This document shows positions 1-10,056 of a DNA stretch of 40,419 nt, piece by piece. The stretch's first letter is position 1; each line of letters opens with the position of its first letter. Under the pieces are notes generated by a model. The model was not told the origin of the DNA and made no database searches. It worked only from the letters and a program-made list of their open reading frames with translations. This DNA is from Chytriomyces cf. hyalinus JEL632 (taxonomy: Eukaryota; Chytridiomycota; Chytridiomycetes; Chytridiales; Chytriomycetaceae): assembly GCA_025435555.1 (NCBI GenBank), contig JAIWWG010000163.1:1-40419 (forward strand), written 5' to 3'. The position numbers and the translations under genes were made by a program.

Positions 1-1330
1 AACTGAATCGGACAGTGTTAGCCCGAACAACCAGCATCCATCCACAACTAACTCACAAACGGATATCTCTTTACTTCCTTGATGCTGACCAAATCTATGA
101 CTCTGAATACGAAATGTTTGGAAGTGCCCGGTTTGGAAGTGCCCGCATTGCTGTTTCAGTTTTTTAAAAGTAAGTTAAATGATTCTGTGCTCACTTTAAG
201 AAAATGACGTTGTCCCTCAACCAGCACACGAGAGCAACCGCACGCTCACGTTTCGCAAATCTGGGGTGGGACGTTTCCAGGTTCTGACGGTACTTTTTAT
301 TGTTAACACCTCACAACAGCCGCGGATAAAGAAAAAACATCCCAAAATCAGTTGCATTTCAGTTAATTCTGGGGTAGCGATGGCAAAGCTTGACTTCGCT
401 GTTATCTTCTGCAAGAACAAATTTACTCCAATAGCTTCTGAAAAGCCTTCAATCAGACGCAGTATCAGACTTGTCGCGTTCATCACTTTCTTGATAGGTA
501 TTTTTTTTGTGGAGCTTTTCTTTCATCTGCGCATGGAATTTTTTATTCTTGTTGGAATTTTTAACAACAGGCAAAGTCCCTCAAACTCAACAGAACCTTG
601 CGTTCTTCTTTAAGAGAAACACGTTGCCCGCAGACCAGGCATATCCGCTGGTGTGCTGTTTCAAGGTAACCTGCGCAAATTCGATGAACCCAGCAGTGTA
701 ATTTTTGAACATCCCAAATTTGAATCAAGGCAATCAATAATCATCGCAGGAGTGTTGGATGAATTTCTGGAAGCCTTCAACTCAGACGACAACTCGAAAC
801 TCAATCTCCTCGTATTGTCTCTCAGATCTCAAGTTTTTATCTGCCGCTTCAGATCTGCCTTGACCGCCTGCTGCATAACGTTTTTGAACCAACATCGCGC
901 CCAGCCAATCGCACTGCTTTGGAACGAAAAGGAGAATTCAAATTGGTGGATCCTGCAAATTCGATCTTTCAACATCTGTATGCAACGCGGCTGGCGCCAA
1001 AGAAGCGAAATTGTCAAACGAATGGATCTGTTTTTGAGGGCACGCATAAAATTTTTTAGGATCTTCAACGGCCACTCAAGGAGTCGTGGGAAAACGGAAA
1101 TATTGGTGTTTTAAAAAACTCTGCATCACTGCTGCTCCTGGATGAGGAAAATTCTGTCAGTTGAGTATTGCCAAGTTTTTAACTAAGTTTTCCCTCACTC
1201 AACCGATAACCAATTCACACGCAGATTTGTGGCCAATTTAGTCTCTCCGCAAGTTTCGATTGGCAAATCTGCCGAAGATGGACATGTGCGTCTGGAGATC
1301 AATTGCGAAATGGAGAAATGCACGCATCGT
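1..1330. repeat. Partial third copy of the segmental-duplication unit
   Basis: This stretch aligns by eye with about 10.87-11.83 kb and about 20.8-21.65 kb. Shared landmarks in order are a donor-like 'aagtaagtta', 'cactttaagaaaat', 'ggtactttttattgtt', a block rich in 'gataaa', and 'ccactcaa'. It is the most diverged of the three copies, and the window starts inside it. On the minus strand the two other copies share a short frame ending in FNALFEGQ followed by a GT donor; here that frame is broken. No intact gene was found. It is best read as a decayed duplicate. Confidence 0.6.
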
Positions 1331-1439
1331 TGAATGATTCAGTATGGAGCATTTGGAATTGAACCCACGGTGAACTCAACGAAAGGTTGAACAATTAAGC
1401 GCGAAATATGGTGTCAGACGTGTTTATGCAAGAGTAATT

Positions 1440-1850
1440 TGCTATTCCGACTTCCAGTTTGGCTGGAATCTCGTCTCTGTACAAGAGCTGTCGGCCATTG
1501 GTGCGTGCGTTATAAAAAAGTGCAAGAGCGGCTGAATATTGATCAATGCGATGTCATCGATGCGAGTTTAAACGCGCTATCAAAGCTCAAAGAGGGAAGA
1601 CCGTTTCCGCAGGAAAGGATGAGAAAAAATATTGTCCGAAATCAGCAACATGTATGCCATCGGCAGAGTACTATCGATTTCGCGGAAACAAGGTGCATCA
1701 GAATAATTTACGTGTGGCTCTGGAGCACACTGAATATTTGGCTACCATTGTGTTTCCCTGCTTTACTGACAAACGCGTCTTGGCCTCAACGCATGCTGAG
1801 CGACTCCCTGATTCGAAACTATATGCGCGAGCAAAGTGATAACCAACAGA
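1440..1850 (+). pseudogene. Decayed fragment of the RabGAP second GRAM domain
   Basis: The DNA aligns with the GRAM-2 coding part of the RabGAP gene at about 39.64-39.88 kb. Matching landmarks are 'gaaatcagc', 'aacatgtatgccatc' against the parent's 'gccatgtgtaccatc', and a block reading YLATIVFPCF here and YQATIVFPCF in the parent. Frames are interrupted and no start or splice structure survives. It is one of several scattered dead copies, others being near 4.6-4.8 kb and 16.55-17.2 kb. It is followed by a T-rich run and then the 1.06-kb element. Confidence 0.65.
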
Positions 1851-2202
1851 AAAGCGAAATGACCAGTGACGGGGTCATTCCGGCAGTTAACAGGGACGAA
1901 GGCGTCAAATTTTCGAACCGCTGGCAAGCTCTGTATTCAACTGGACGCGCTGCTGTTCCCTTGAGACCGGTATTGCAGGGTTGCATGTTGCTCATCGTTT
2001 TATATTTATTTATTTATTTTCTTTTTCTTTTATTTTTTCTTTTTTTTTGCTCATGGGCGTCAAGGACAGACATTGGCGCGAGAAAAGGAAACAGAACAGC
2101 GAATAAACAGAATATGCTATGATTTAAAATAGAACCCGTTCTTGCCTGCGAGACAAAAAAAAGTGAAAGAAAACAGCCGAGGACCCCCCCGTCAGCGAGG
2201 CA

Positions 2203-3266
2203 GCACAGCGCGAGATGGCCAGCCGCGGCCTCCATTCATAGCCTCGTCGCACCGTCGTACGCAGGTGAGCGTGCTTTGAACGTGTGTTTTACGTCCCCTG
2301 ACACCTGCTTGGCCCAAATCCCCCAACCAGTTTGCTGCCTCTCGATTCAGTCTTGGTCGTAAGAGCCCTTCCCGGGGACAAAGGTGCGTATAAAGACAAA
2401 CAGCAGCGCGGTTCTCGGGCCGACCTTGGACAAGTTCGAGAACCGCTGGTGCCAGCTGTACGGGAATACAGCTGGCTGCCATTTGGATGCGTCAAGAGGA
2501 GGGCATCGATGGCGGACCCGACCACGGACATTGCACAGGGTCAAAGGAGGTGTGGCATAACCCTATCCTTACTCCCCTACCGTCCCGAAGGGTCTGCCCA
2601 ATCTCTTGGTGCCGCTCTCACTCTTCCGCTTGTCCGTACACGACCACCCACCTTAGGTCGCCGCAACGTTAATTTGGGAATGCTGCATGATCGACAGAGT
2701 CTGCAGATAGAGTCCCCACTCTGTGACCCGGGGGACCGGGGCAGGGGTTGCATAGAACTGTAATTGACCCATTCGCAGCTGACAAAGCTATCTCTGAATT
2801 TATTCAGAGGCGGAACGCGTCCATCCGTGCATAAGGTCTGCTGGGGTATCGATAACAAGAGTTGGGGAAAATGCTGCTGATTGTCTCGCCTTTTTTTGAC
2901 CCTCCGCCTCCTCTTTATTGTGTATGCTAATCTCTTAGATTACCATTGAAGCGAGACTTTGGATCATTTTTTTATTCTTCCCTCCCTGCTCTCCTTTTTC
3001 TTAACCCGATTAAGCTTCTTTTATGTCTACCACGCAAACTAACCCCTAGGATTCCCGTGGCCAATGGACACTGGACGCGCTTGGATCAGAATGGACACTG
3101 GCTACTGAAACTGGGTGCGGAAACTGGAAACCGGAGGCTGTAGGCTGAGCGCAATGGATACTGGACACCTGAGGTAAGCGGTGGGATATGATTCAGGGCC
3201 TCCTCGCGGCTCCCACCGGAAACGAGGGCAGAGGTTTACCCTTTGCTCTCGGCTGACACTGAATCG
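2203..3266 (+). repeat. 1.06-kb near-identical element, copy 1
   Basis: This segment matches 13831-14896 almost perfectly. From 2203 to about 3010 I see only one substitution and one single-base indel. About 3014-3110 has a cluster of changes, and the rest to 3266 is again nearly identical (one indel). The flanks are far more diverged. It contains a TATAAAG at 2389-2395, two adjacent perfect hairpins (2408-2446 and 2452-2475), another hairpin at 2792-2809, and pyrimidine-rich runs. ORFs inside it are shared by the copies only because the DNA is the same, so they are not evidence of coding. No terminal inverted repeats, target duplication or polymerase domain was recognised. It could be a non-autonomous mobile element, a solo LTR, or a structured RNA gene. 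Confidence 0.8.
2408..2475 (+). other. Two adjacent perfect hairpins in element copy 1
   Basis: Stem 1 pairs gcggttctcg (2408-2417) with cgagaaccgc (2437-2446), ten perfect pairs around a 19-base loop. Five bases later stem 2 pairs ccagctgta (2452-2460) with tacagctgg (2467-2475), nine perfect pairs around a six-base loop. Two clean, GC-rich stems side by side suggest a folded RNA. The sequence gttcgagaacc resembles a Pol III B box, but I found no convincing tRNA fold. Confidence 0.6.
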
Positions 3267-3469
3267 TTTTATTATTTTGTTTCCTTTCTTGTGGATGTGT
3301 TTGAAATAAAAATGCCGACGTTTGCTGGACTTGTTACTGTCTGTGTTTGGACTGATTGCGCCTGTCACGCCTTCTGTTTTGAGAGGGTCGTTTGTTCTTG
3401 TTGTTTGCGTAAATGAAGATCGGCAAATATTTTCGTAAAAATGTTCACAGTGCCAGTCTGAATCAACGG

Positions 3470-3800
3470 AGGGAGGCAGAGAAACAGAGCGGTTGCGTCG
3501 TTTGCGTCGGTAGGGTGGAGCATTACAGATGCTGGATCTGGTTGGCTGTCGTGACTGCAATCCTGAGCATGTGAGTGGCACTTACCGGCCGCTTCTGAAG
3601 GCGCTTCACATTGAACCATCCCTGCTGATGGCGCAGCAGCCATCGCGAATTATTCTGTCAATCTCATGGAATCTTGGATGACTCGAGACTGCACATGTGG
3701 CTGAGGTGGGCCTGCACCTCGCTTTTGGCATTTCGATCCCTCTAATCTCGTAATCTCCAGCGGCCGTAAATACCCTTCAAGGATGTAATCGCATCCAGAC
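3470..3800 (+). pseudogene. Decayed fragment of RabGAP N-terminal exons
   Basis: It aligns with the RabGAP 5' exons at 38.38-38.68 kb: 'gtcgtgactgcaatcc' against 'gtcgtggccacaatcc', then 'gtgagtgg', 'cgaattattctg', and 'gatgactcgagactgcacat' against 'gatcactcgagactggacat'. Intron sequences are included, so the copy arose from genomic DNA and not from a reverse-transcribed message. The frame is not maintained. A shortened version of this block is present in inverted orientation near 15.48-15.6 kb. Confidence 0.65.
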
Positions 3801-4619
3801 TGCGCTGTCATTTAAGATGCTTTAAAAGGAAAAAGCGGCGTGAAACATAACGGCCCCATTCGAAAATCTGAATCTGAGCTTGCAAGTCGAATAATTCAAA
3901 ATGCGTTTGCGTGAAACAATATTGGTGGTCTGAGGTGCACGAGAAATTCTATTGTGCAGTTGTGACCAACGCTGAGTCGAGAGACAGCGGAACCCCGGGG
4001 CCTCTGCGGAATCGTGTGGCGCTCCATCTGACGACACGCGGATGTTCTCCAATACAGCGGGGAGGATATCGCTGGGACACTGGAACGCGGGAAGATTTGT
4101 TAACAACAACACGCACGGACGCTGTGGGTGGGTAGACATGGGCTGTGAGAAGACACTGAATGGGATTTCCTTGGACTCCAGCCCAAATTCTGGAACGATG
4201 CCAAACGCGCTTCAAAAACCCAGTTTCAAATTCTCAAACCGACTTCGCGATACTATCTCCTCAGCGCTGTTGATTCATCGACCAAGAAATGCTGCAAAAA
4301 CTGAAGCAAGCCTGTGTCAGCCCAATCATCTGTCCGGGTATTCATCCGAGATTGCAACGTGAGCCAAAGTCTGTGCGGAGCTCTGCTCCAGTTAAACTAT
4401 GCATCAAGGACAATATTTCGAATTGAATGCGAGCAAGATTCATCGAGCTTTCAGGGTCGTTACTTGTCGAGTTGACCAGGTTGCGGCACGTTGTCTCACT
4501 TATGAGGGGAAGAATCCGTTGACACGTGGAATCCCTGCAGAACTGCGCAATCTCAATGCTGCAATATCTTTCGCTCTGCTGAAACCAATTGCATTGAAGC
4601 CCGGCGGATTCGTCATGAA

Positions 4620-4800
4620 TATCTGTGAATTAGCGCCATGTGCAGCATGAACATCATTCGACGCTAGTGGTAATAAGACCAACATCACGGAAACACGAAA
4701 CATCAGCGCGCCATGTCTTTGTATGCAGAGCACCACTTAGTACCAGGCGACCATTGTGTTTTCCTGATTTCCTGTCAAATGCTTCGAACGAGTCAGCAAT
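4620..4800 (+). pseudogene. Second decayed RabGAP GRAM-2 fragment
   Basis: The stretch with 'ttagcgccatgtgcagcat', then 'agcaccacttagtaccagg', 'cgaccattgtgtttt', 'cctgtcaaatgcttcgaac' and 'gagtcagcaatc' follows the parent at about 39720-39890 base for base with many changes. Stops interrupt the frame. It lies immediately upstream of a copy of the N-terminal exons (4815-5110). The two parts are therefore in the opposite order to the parent gene, showing rearrangement after duplication. The preceding 3.8-4.6 kb holds no gene I can support. Confidence 0.65.
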
Positions 4801-4814
4801 CGCGCAAGACCAAA

Positions 4815-5110
4815 CCTGAGTATGTGAGTGGCACATACCCCCTCTTCAGCGCCTCAAATTGAACCATCCCATCTGACGGCGGATCTCGTTTCAATTTTAA
4901 GCAGCCTTTCTTTCGAATTATTCTGAACAGCGCACAGAATCCTGGATCGGCCGATACGTGACATTCATGTTGTTGCGGTGGGTCTGACTCGGATTTTGAG
5001 GCTATCGTCGCGTTTGATCTCACTGATTATATTTCGAACACCCGTGAATAATGCAACGGAATGCAGGCTGCGTAGTCGTTTGAAAAGTTGTCAAGTGGAA
5101 TGGCTGAGCT
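4815..5110 (+). pseudogene. Third decayed copy of RabGAP N-terminal exons
   Basis: Alignment with 38440-38700 is clear: 'gtgagtggcac', 'cggcggatct', 'cgaattattctgaa', 'cacagaatcctggatc', 'gttgcggtgggtctgac' and 'atcgtcgcgtttgatctcac'. It carries both exon and intron sequence of the parent. Reading frames are broken. An inverted relative lies at 15290-15540. Confidence 0.7.
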
Positions 5111-5289
5111 GCAAAGTGATAACCAAGGCCAATACCACGCCGCCTCCAACGCACTTTTTCTTTCGAAACACAATCAAAGTGAACGCATTCGTTGCCGTGG
5201 TAAACTGCCCTATTCAACGGTGCTTTGCAGTAATGCTTCATGGGCGCAAATCTGGACTGGGAGCTCAGCGGCCGAATGATTCATAATTG

Positions 5290-6200
5290 CCATGCGTTCG
5301 AAGCTTTGAACCCTCGCCGACATCGCTATTTGTTGCAGCTCGTAAATCTCGGATGGATGAAGAGAATGAAGGGAATTTTGTGATTGACATCACCGGCAAC
5401 ACTGCTTCGAAACTCATTAGAACACAGGAAGTTGAGGGTTTTCGAGAATCTGAAAGATCTTTGTGCAACGCGTCTGCGCACTTGTTTGAATCCATCAAGT
5501 CTGGAATTTGCGCGAGGCGTTGCTGTCACCGAAATCGAAATCCACCTTTTATCGATTTGTCATGGAGGGAGTGGTCGGCGTCTGGGATCTGCACTCCGCG
5601 TTCTTTCACGGTTTTACGGCTGCGGATCTGCATTGGTTCACTCAAACTTCATTACATTTGATCCTTCCACAATTTAGTCTGACACCAAGCGTCTTCTCGA
5701 AATCATGGTTGACCGAGTCGTTCATTGCATTGGCATTCACTGATGGGTTTCTGGTTGACAAACGTTCCTCTTGCCACTGCTTCAATCTACATGGGTTTCT
5801 TAAAATGTGCTGCACCAGAAAACCAACGCTTCATCATTGGCCCACAGGGCATTCCAGTCGAAACAGATTCCGAGCCAAGCTCCTGCCATTCAACGTTTTT
5901 TGACTCCGGCTGCCTTTGGCTGCAATATTACGTGTTTGTTGAGAATTGGACCATCTAGTCTCAAAAATTGGTCGTTCATCAGCTCTGTCAACCAGTCTGC
6001 TGCACCGGCAACGTCTACTTCTTGTGCGCCTCTTACACCTTCGTGTCAGCTTCAACGAAATTGAATCCGCGCTTCAAATCTGCTTCTCACAGAACTTTAA
6101 CACACTTACATCGTGTACAAGCAAGTATGGATCGAAAGTTGAAAGGCATTCACCAATCCCGGCTGTCGGTATTCAGCTCTCGGGGGCCGCCGTAAGTGTC
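5290..6200 (+). pseudogene. Decayed coding block of unknown origin
   Basis: Two patches keep similar peptides in the copies elsewhere. DE.NEG.F.IDI.GNTAS is seen at about 5357-5410 and, inverted, near 14.93-14.99 kb. MEGVVGV.DLHS is seen near 5561-5600 and again near 15950-15985. Retained peptides in two diverged copies suggest descent from a coding sequence, but the frame changes several times in each. I do not recognise the family. It follows the RabGAP fragments directly, so it may be another part of the same scrambled cluster. Confidence 0.4.
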
Positions 6201-6328
6201 TTAAATTCGAGGCGCTTGAAGGACGTTTGTACTCCCTGCTTTTAGAGCGGGGTAGCCCTTCCGTTATGAGCGAGCAAAAACCTCTTCATCTCCTTGCTGC
6301 AACAGACGATCGGGCTGACGACTTCTGG

Positions 6329-6356
6329 TTTGTGGTGGTTGTGGTGGTTGTGGTGG
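6329..6356. repeat. Short (tggtgg ttg) microsatellite
   Basis: A tract made of tgtggtggt and tgtggtgg repeats, reading as Pro-Gln-rich on the minus strand. The surrounding 6.2-6.54 kb shows no gene I can support. Confidence 0.8.
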
Positions 6357-6539
6357 AGGATTTCTTTCCTCATGCTTGTGTTCAAGCATGTTTTTATTCC
6401 ACTCGCCGCTTATGTTCTTGATTCGTGTTTGAGCTCAAAAAGGGTGAATGAAGCGAGTGTAGAAGAGTCATTATCGATCTATCATCAAACTTCATTCCTT
6501 CAATGAACCGCCACGCAGTCAACTTGACTTGACCCCAAT

Positions 6540-7420
6540 TTCTGAAACTCTTTCTTCACCAGTCTCGCCATCAATTCTATGCACTGACCGGGGATCCATT
6601 TCAGTCTCCCATCGAAACTTGTCTTCGAAACCGTCCTGGCAAATCCCCTTCAAAAAGGTTCCCGCTCAGATCCTATAGCGCCAACTCGCTACAATTCTCA
6701 AGCAACTCGGAAACAGCTGTCCCTTCAACCGCGACTCTGTGGCTTCAACCAACGCCCGCATCATCCAATAATACGCGTCCGCATCTTAAACTTGCCAATC
6801 AAACTGCTTCGTAATCTATAGCACAATTTTGGAATGACATTGTATCCTTGCATCAGTTTCAAGCAGCGAGAGAAGCAACGCACTGCATTCGGGCTCGTGT
6901 CTGCCACAATCACAATGTCGTACTTGTTGCATACGAATTGAACGTGTCCACGTTGAATCAATTGCTGCGCGCGTGTGTGGCTCATGCCGTATCCAGATAG
7001 TTGTGATGGATCGAATGTGGCCATTTTCGAAGAGAGACCTAGTTTATCGAGTGCTGCAAAGAGATTTGCTCGACATCCGCCGTGTCTGTTGTTGTAGAGC
7101 ACGGCTGGTTTCCATTGACCGACGACTCTTTGTATACTCGAATCCGATGAGACGTCGAATCTGCATGCATAACACCAACACTTGAATAAAACGCGTTGGA
7201 ATGAGAATCCGCGACAACTTACATCGGAATGAATGCCTATTGCAGGCTGTTTGAAGAGAACAGAGCAGACCGTGTGTTTCGCAGAGTTCGTTCATGGATG
7301 TTGGGATGCGCACTTTCATGTCGCCCATGAGAATCAGAGTCACGATGGCGGTGGATATGAGGGCAATGATGAAGCGGAGGAGTCGCTTGTGCTTGCGTTT
7401 GGGCCCAGTATTTTTTACGT
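6540..7420 (-). pseudogene. Broken type II membrane glycosyltransferase-like gene
   Basis: Read on the minus strand, a hydrophobic segment (FIIALISTAIVTLILMG, near 7330-7380) is followed by a lumen-like region. Then comes a small intron (gtaagttg...atgcag, about 7164-7222) and a block with the motifs LYNNRHGGC, GYGMSHTRAQ, and KYDIVIVADTSP. From memory these match an uncharacterised fungal family with NNRHGGC, a YD.ivVaDT signature and a later NRFDW motif. Downstream the match continues only by changing frame: CKDTMSFQNC...DYEAV, then a stop, then DADAYYWMMRALVEAT in another frame. That pattern means a decayed gene. It would have been a Golgi or ER enzyme; the glycosyltransferase assignment rests on recollection of the family. 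Confidence 0.55.
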
Positions 7421-7522
7421 TTATTTTTCACGTGACGCGCGAACTGTAGCACTCGGAGGATCCGAGAGAATAACAACAACAACACACAAATTTATTCAAA
7501 TTCAGTACAAAGAAGAAGAGTG

Positions 7523-8150
7523 TTATTCAATCCATGGGGTGCCAGTGTCATTCTGCAGAGTCAGTCTCAGATTCCTAATTTCACCACCAAATTGTTGACC
7601 AGCCAAAATTCCAAAAATTATCCAAGCGACCGCGCGAAGGACCTCCGTATACGCGACCGATGGGGATGGGGTGAGGGGAGGGGGGAGATGAAGGTGATGT
7701 TTCCTGCGAGAAATGGGGGAAATTGGAGGGGGTGATGGTCTTTGAAGGGATGAATAGATGTATGCGTTGATTGGATGACAGGAGGGGGCGAAGGTGTTGC
7801 ATGAAAGGGGTGGGGTTGTTGTGGATTTGCGTGGAAGTGAGTTACTGATGTTTGAATGGGCCGCCGAGAGATTCCTGATGACTTTTTGAGTGCGATGAAA
7901 AAGATAGTGGACGTGGCTTCAGATGCCACTACCGTCCTGAATCGCTGGATAACACTTCGAAAATTCGCAGTTTGGTCCTGCTGACAATTTCGACTCCGTT
8001 AATGCCAATGAGGCAAAAAGTGAGTTTTCTCTTGTCAACTGGAACGACGAAACACTGTCGCTTACTCCATTTGATCAATGAGATGCAAAGGGATGGACAG
8101 GTCAGCGGGAGATGGTCTTGACGTCCAATTCGATGGAAGGATGGCACCAA
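7523..8150 (-). pseudogene. Second unit gene, left copy (probable remnant)
   Basis: Two minus-strand patches keep peptides in both units. One reads SLCISLIKWSKRQ, then VVPVDK, LTFCLIGINGVEIV (about 8100-7950). The other is a C-terminal piece with FGILAGQQFGGEIRNL and LQNDTGT before a stop at 7523; the right unit has FGNLAGQGACGELKN and LQNATGT. The Pro/His/Ser-rich stretch between them is poorly conserved. I cannot build one open multi-exon model, so this may be a decayed gene or one with introns I failed to place. It lies just downstream of the repeat-protein gene on the same strand. The family is not recognised. Confidence 0.35.
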
Positions 8151-8692
8151 AAAGGAATTTTTCCGTCTCGTGAAAGTTCTGAACGCGCTCGCTTATGATG
8201 ACGAGTTTGCGTCAGGCTCAAATGTTGACTTGATGGACATTCTGACATGAATCATTGGTTCGAACCAATGAATCGATGAAGCAGCACGGTTTGTGGTGAT
8301 ATGATGGTGGCTTGGCAGTAAGACGGTTGTGGAAGAAGTCGGGAGAGGAGAGGGGCTGGAGTAGATGTGGGGCAGGAATGGATGATGACGGGATTGTGGC
8401 TGTGGCTGTGTTCATTGATGTTGTTGGATGGAGTAGATGTTGATGCGGAATGTGGCAGTCGTGCAGCGGAGGTCATCGTTGCGGTCGTGTGGTATTTTCG
8501 GGTTTGGATGGCAGCAAATTTGGAAGTGAAATTGGGGAACCAAAACTGAGAGGGATCGAAAAAAGGAAGCTTGTTAAGAGTCTGCAAGATCACGCAGTTA
8601 AAAAAATGGAAAGATACCTGTCCTCCGAGATTTCCACTGGGCGATCCCTTGGATGTGGCAGCGTGACCAAAAATAAAAGTAAATATAGAAAG

Positions 8693-8712
8693 AAAAAAAA
8701 AAAAAAAAAAAA
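8693..8712 (+). repeat. A20 homopolymer
   Basis: A run of 20 A on the plus strand, about 90 bases beyond the stop of the left repeat-protein gene. The matching site in the right unit has 27 A. Because the genes are on the minus strand this is a T run in their 3' flank, so it is not a poly(A) tail of those transcripts. Confidence 0.9.
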
Positions 8713-8801
8713 CCGCGAAGAGCAAAATAATAAATACCAAAAGGAACACAATAAATAATACGCAACAGTAAAAGGAATAATATAACCAAAAATGTCCTTC
8801 A

Positions 8802-10056
8802 TCAATCGGAAGACTTTTTCTTCTGTTGAATTTTTTGAAATGATCAGAAAACCTGTTCAATCCAAAACAAGTGAACTAAAGCAGCGAGTACGTACCTCAT
8901 CGAGCTTGAACGCCAATCCTCGCCATTTGATCTTGATCATGGATCTCTTGAAGATTCGGTCCTGTTCTTCGGTGCAGACTCCCAACTGGTGACAGAACTT
9001 CACAAAGTGTTTGCTCTTCAGCCGAGAATCGCGCCACTTGTTTTGCGACTTCAAACGTCTGTTGACTGAAAAAGCGGGTTAGATATGAAACAGAATCTAC
9101 CCACCAAAGCAAACTTACCAATCTGGTAGTCCACGACTGTTTCAATGACTTTTTTGCCAGCTTTCTTCTTGCCGGAAAGTTTGGATGGGATGTAGAGGCG
9201 GTCCTCTTTTTTTATTTCTGGGCGGATTGTGGCTATGTGTGGCCATTCTGGGATGGTAGGCGACCAAGGATGGGAGACGGGTTCTCAATTCATGCCGATA
9301 ATGCGCGGTACTTTCCTTGAATTCCATCAGCTCTTCTGGACAGGAACCATTTAAGTATTGACGAAAATGAATGGGCATTTCAGCTTTGGAGGATGGTGTA
9401 AGCGAGTTTGTTGGAGTTGCAGATGAAGTGGAGGCAGTACTGAATGGTGAAGGGAATGTTGCAGCTGGTGTACTTGTTGAAGCAGTTCGTAATGTGGATG
9501 ATTTCCTTGCACGTGTGAGGATGAAAACATCGTCATCTACAGGTGATGAATCGCATGTTTGGAGAAAGCAATTGATTAATGTGGGTCGTTGAGAGGATGA
9601 CGTGCATGAGGTGGTGGCAGTTGTGACTGCAGAGGCGGCGGTGATGTAAGCGGAAGTGACTGGTCTAGATAGTGTAGTTGTAGTTGCCGTGGCTTGAGTT
9701 GATGGTTGACTTGCTTGTTGGAGGGCGAAAATAAGATTGTCTAATGGTGATGGGTCGCTTGTTTGGAGAAGGTGATTGTTTGACTCGGATTGAGAAGATG
9801 TTGCGCGTGAGGTGGTCGAAACTGTGGCTGCAGAGGTGGTGTTGGCGGAAGTGGAAGTGGCTGTTATAGCTGGTGTGGTCGGAGCTAAAGTTGCTTGTGT
9901 TGTGAATTTTCGCGCGCGTTTGGCAATGAAAACGTCATCGTCAAAAGCTGCTTCGTCGCGCGTTCGTTTCAATATTGGTGGTGGTTTCTTGAGCATTTGC
10001 TTTTTGGAGCTACGTGAGCCACCTTTGTTTGTGATGTCACTTAATGGACGTTTGTT
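8802..10056 (-). pseudogene. Ser/Thr-rich acidic-basic repeat protein, left copy, frameshifted
   Basis: The main exon begins after an acceptor at 10057 ('ttgcacag') with NKRPLSDITN and then PPPILKRTRDE. It carries three spaced copies of a short motif: FDDDVFIAKRARKF, SPLDNLIFALQQ and SPVDDDVFILTRARKSS. Linkers are rich in Ser, Thr and Ala. After an extra base near 9265 the homologous frame continues as IKKEDRLYIPSKLSGKKK. A 54-base intron (9119 to 9065) and an exon to 8896 follow, with LGVCTEEQDRI and IKWRGLAFKLDE. The last exon has a two-base insertion relative to the right copy before its stop at 8802. KRARK clusters suggest nuclear localisation (inference). With two frame breaks it is probably inactive unless they are sequencing errors. 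Confidence 0.6.

Noticed and set aside
2425-2450. Pol III B box and tRNA-derived SINE origin of the element
   Set aside because: gttcgagaacc is explained by the hairpin, there is no convincing A box at the right distance, and no cloverleaf fold.
2670-2740. Possible group I intron core ('cagatagagtcc')
   Set aside because: Only one core-like string was found; the paired partner segments and a plausible P3-P7 arrangement could not be seen.
2332-2763. A 143-codon ORF perfectly conserved at 13960-14391
   Set aside because: It is identical only because the whole 1.06-kb element is nearly identical DNA. Equally long ORFs are conserved in other frames, and no domain is visible.
8252-8860. 202-codon minus-strand ORF with Phe-rich stretch
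   Set aside because: The Phe run is the translation of the A20 homopolymer, and the frame is not kept in the right unit.
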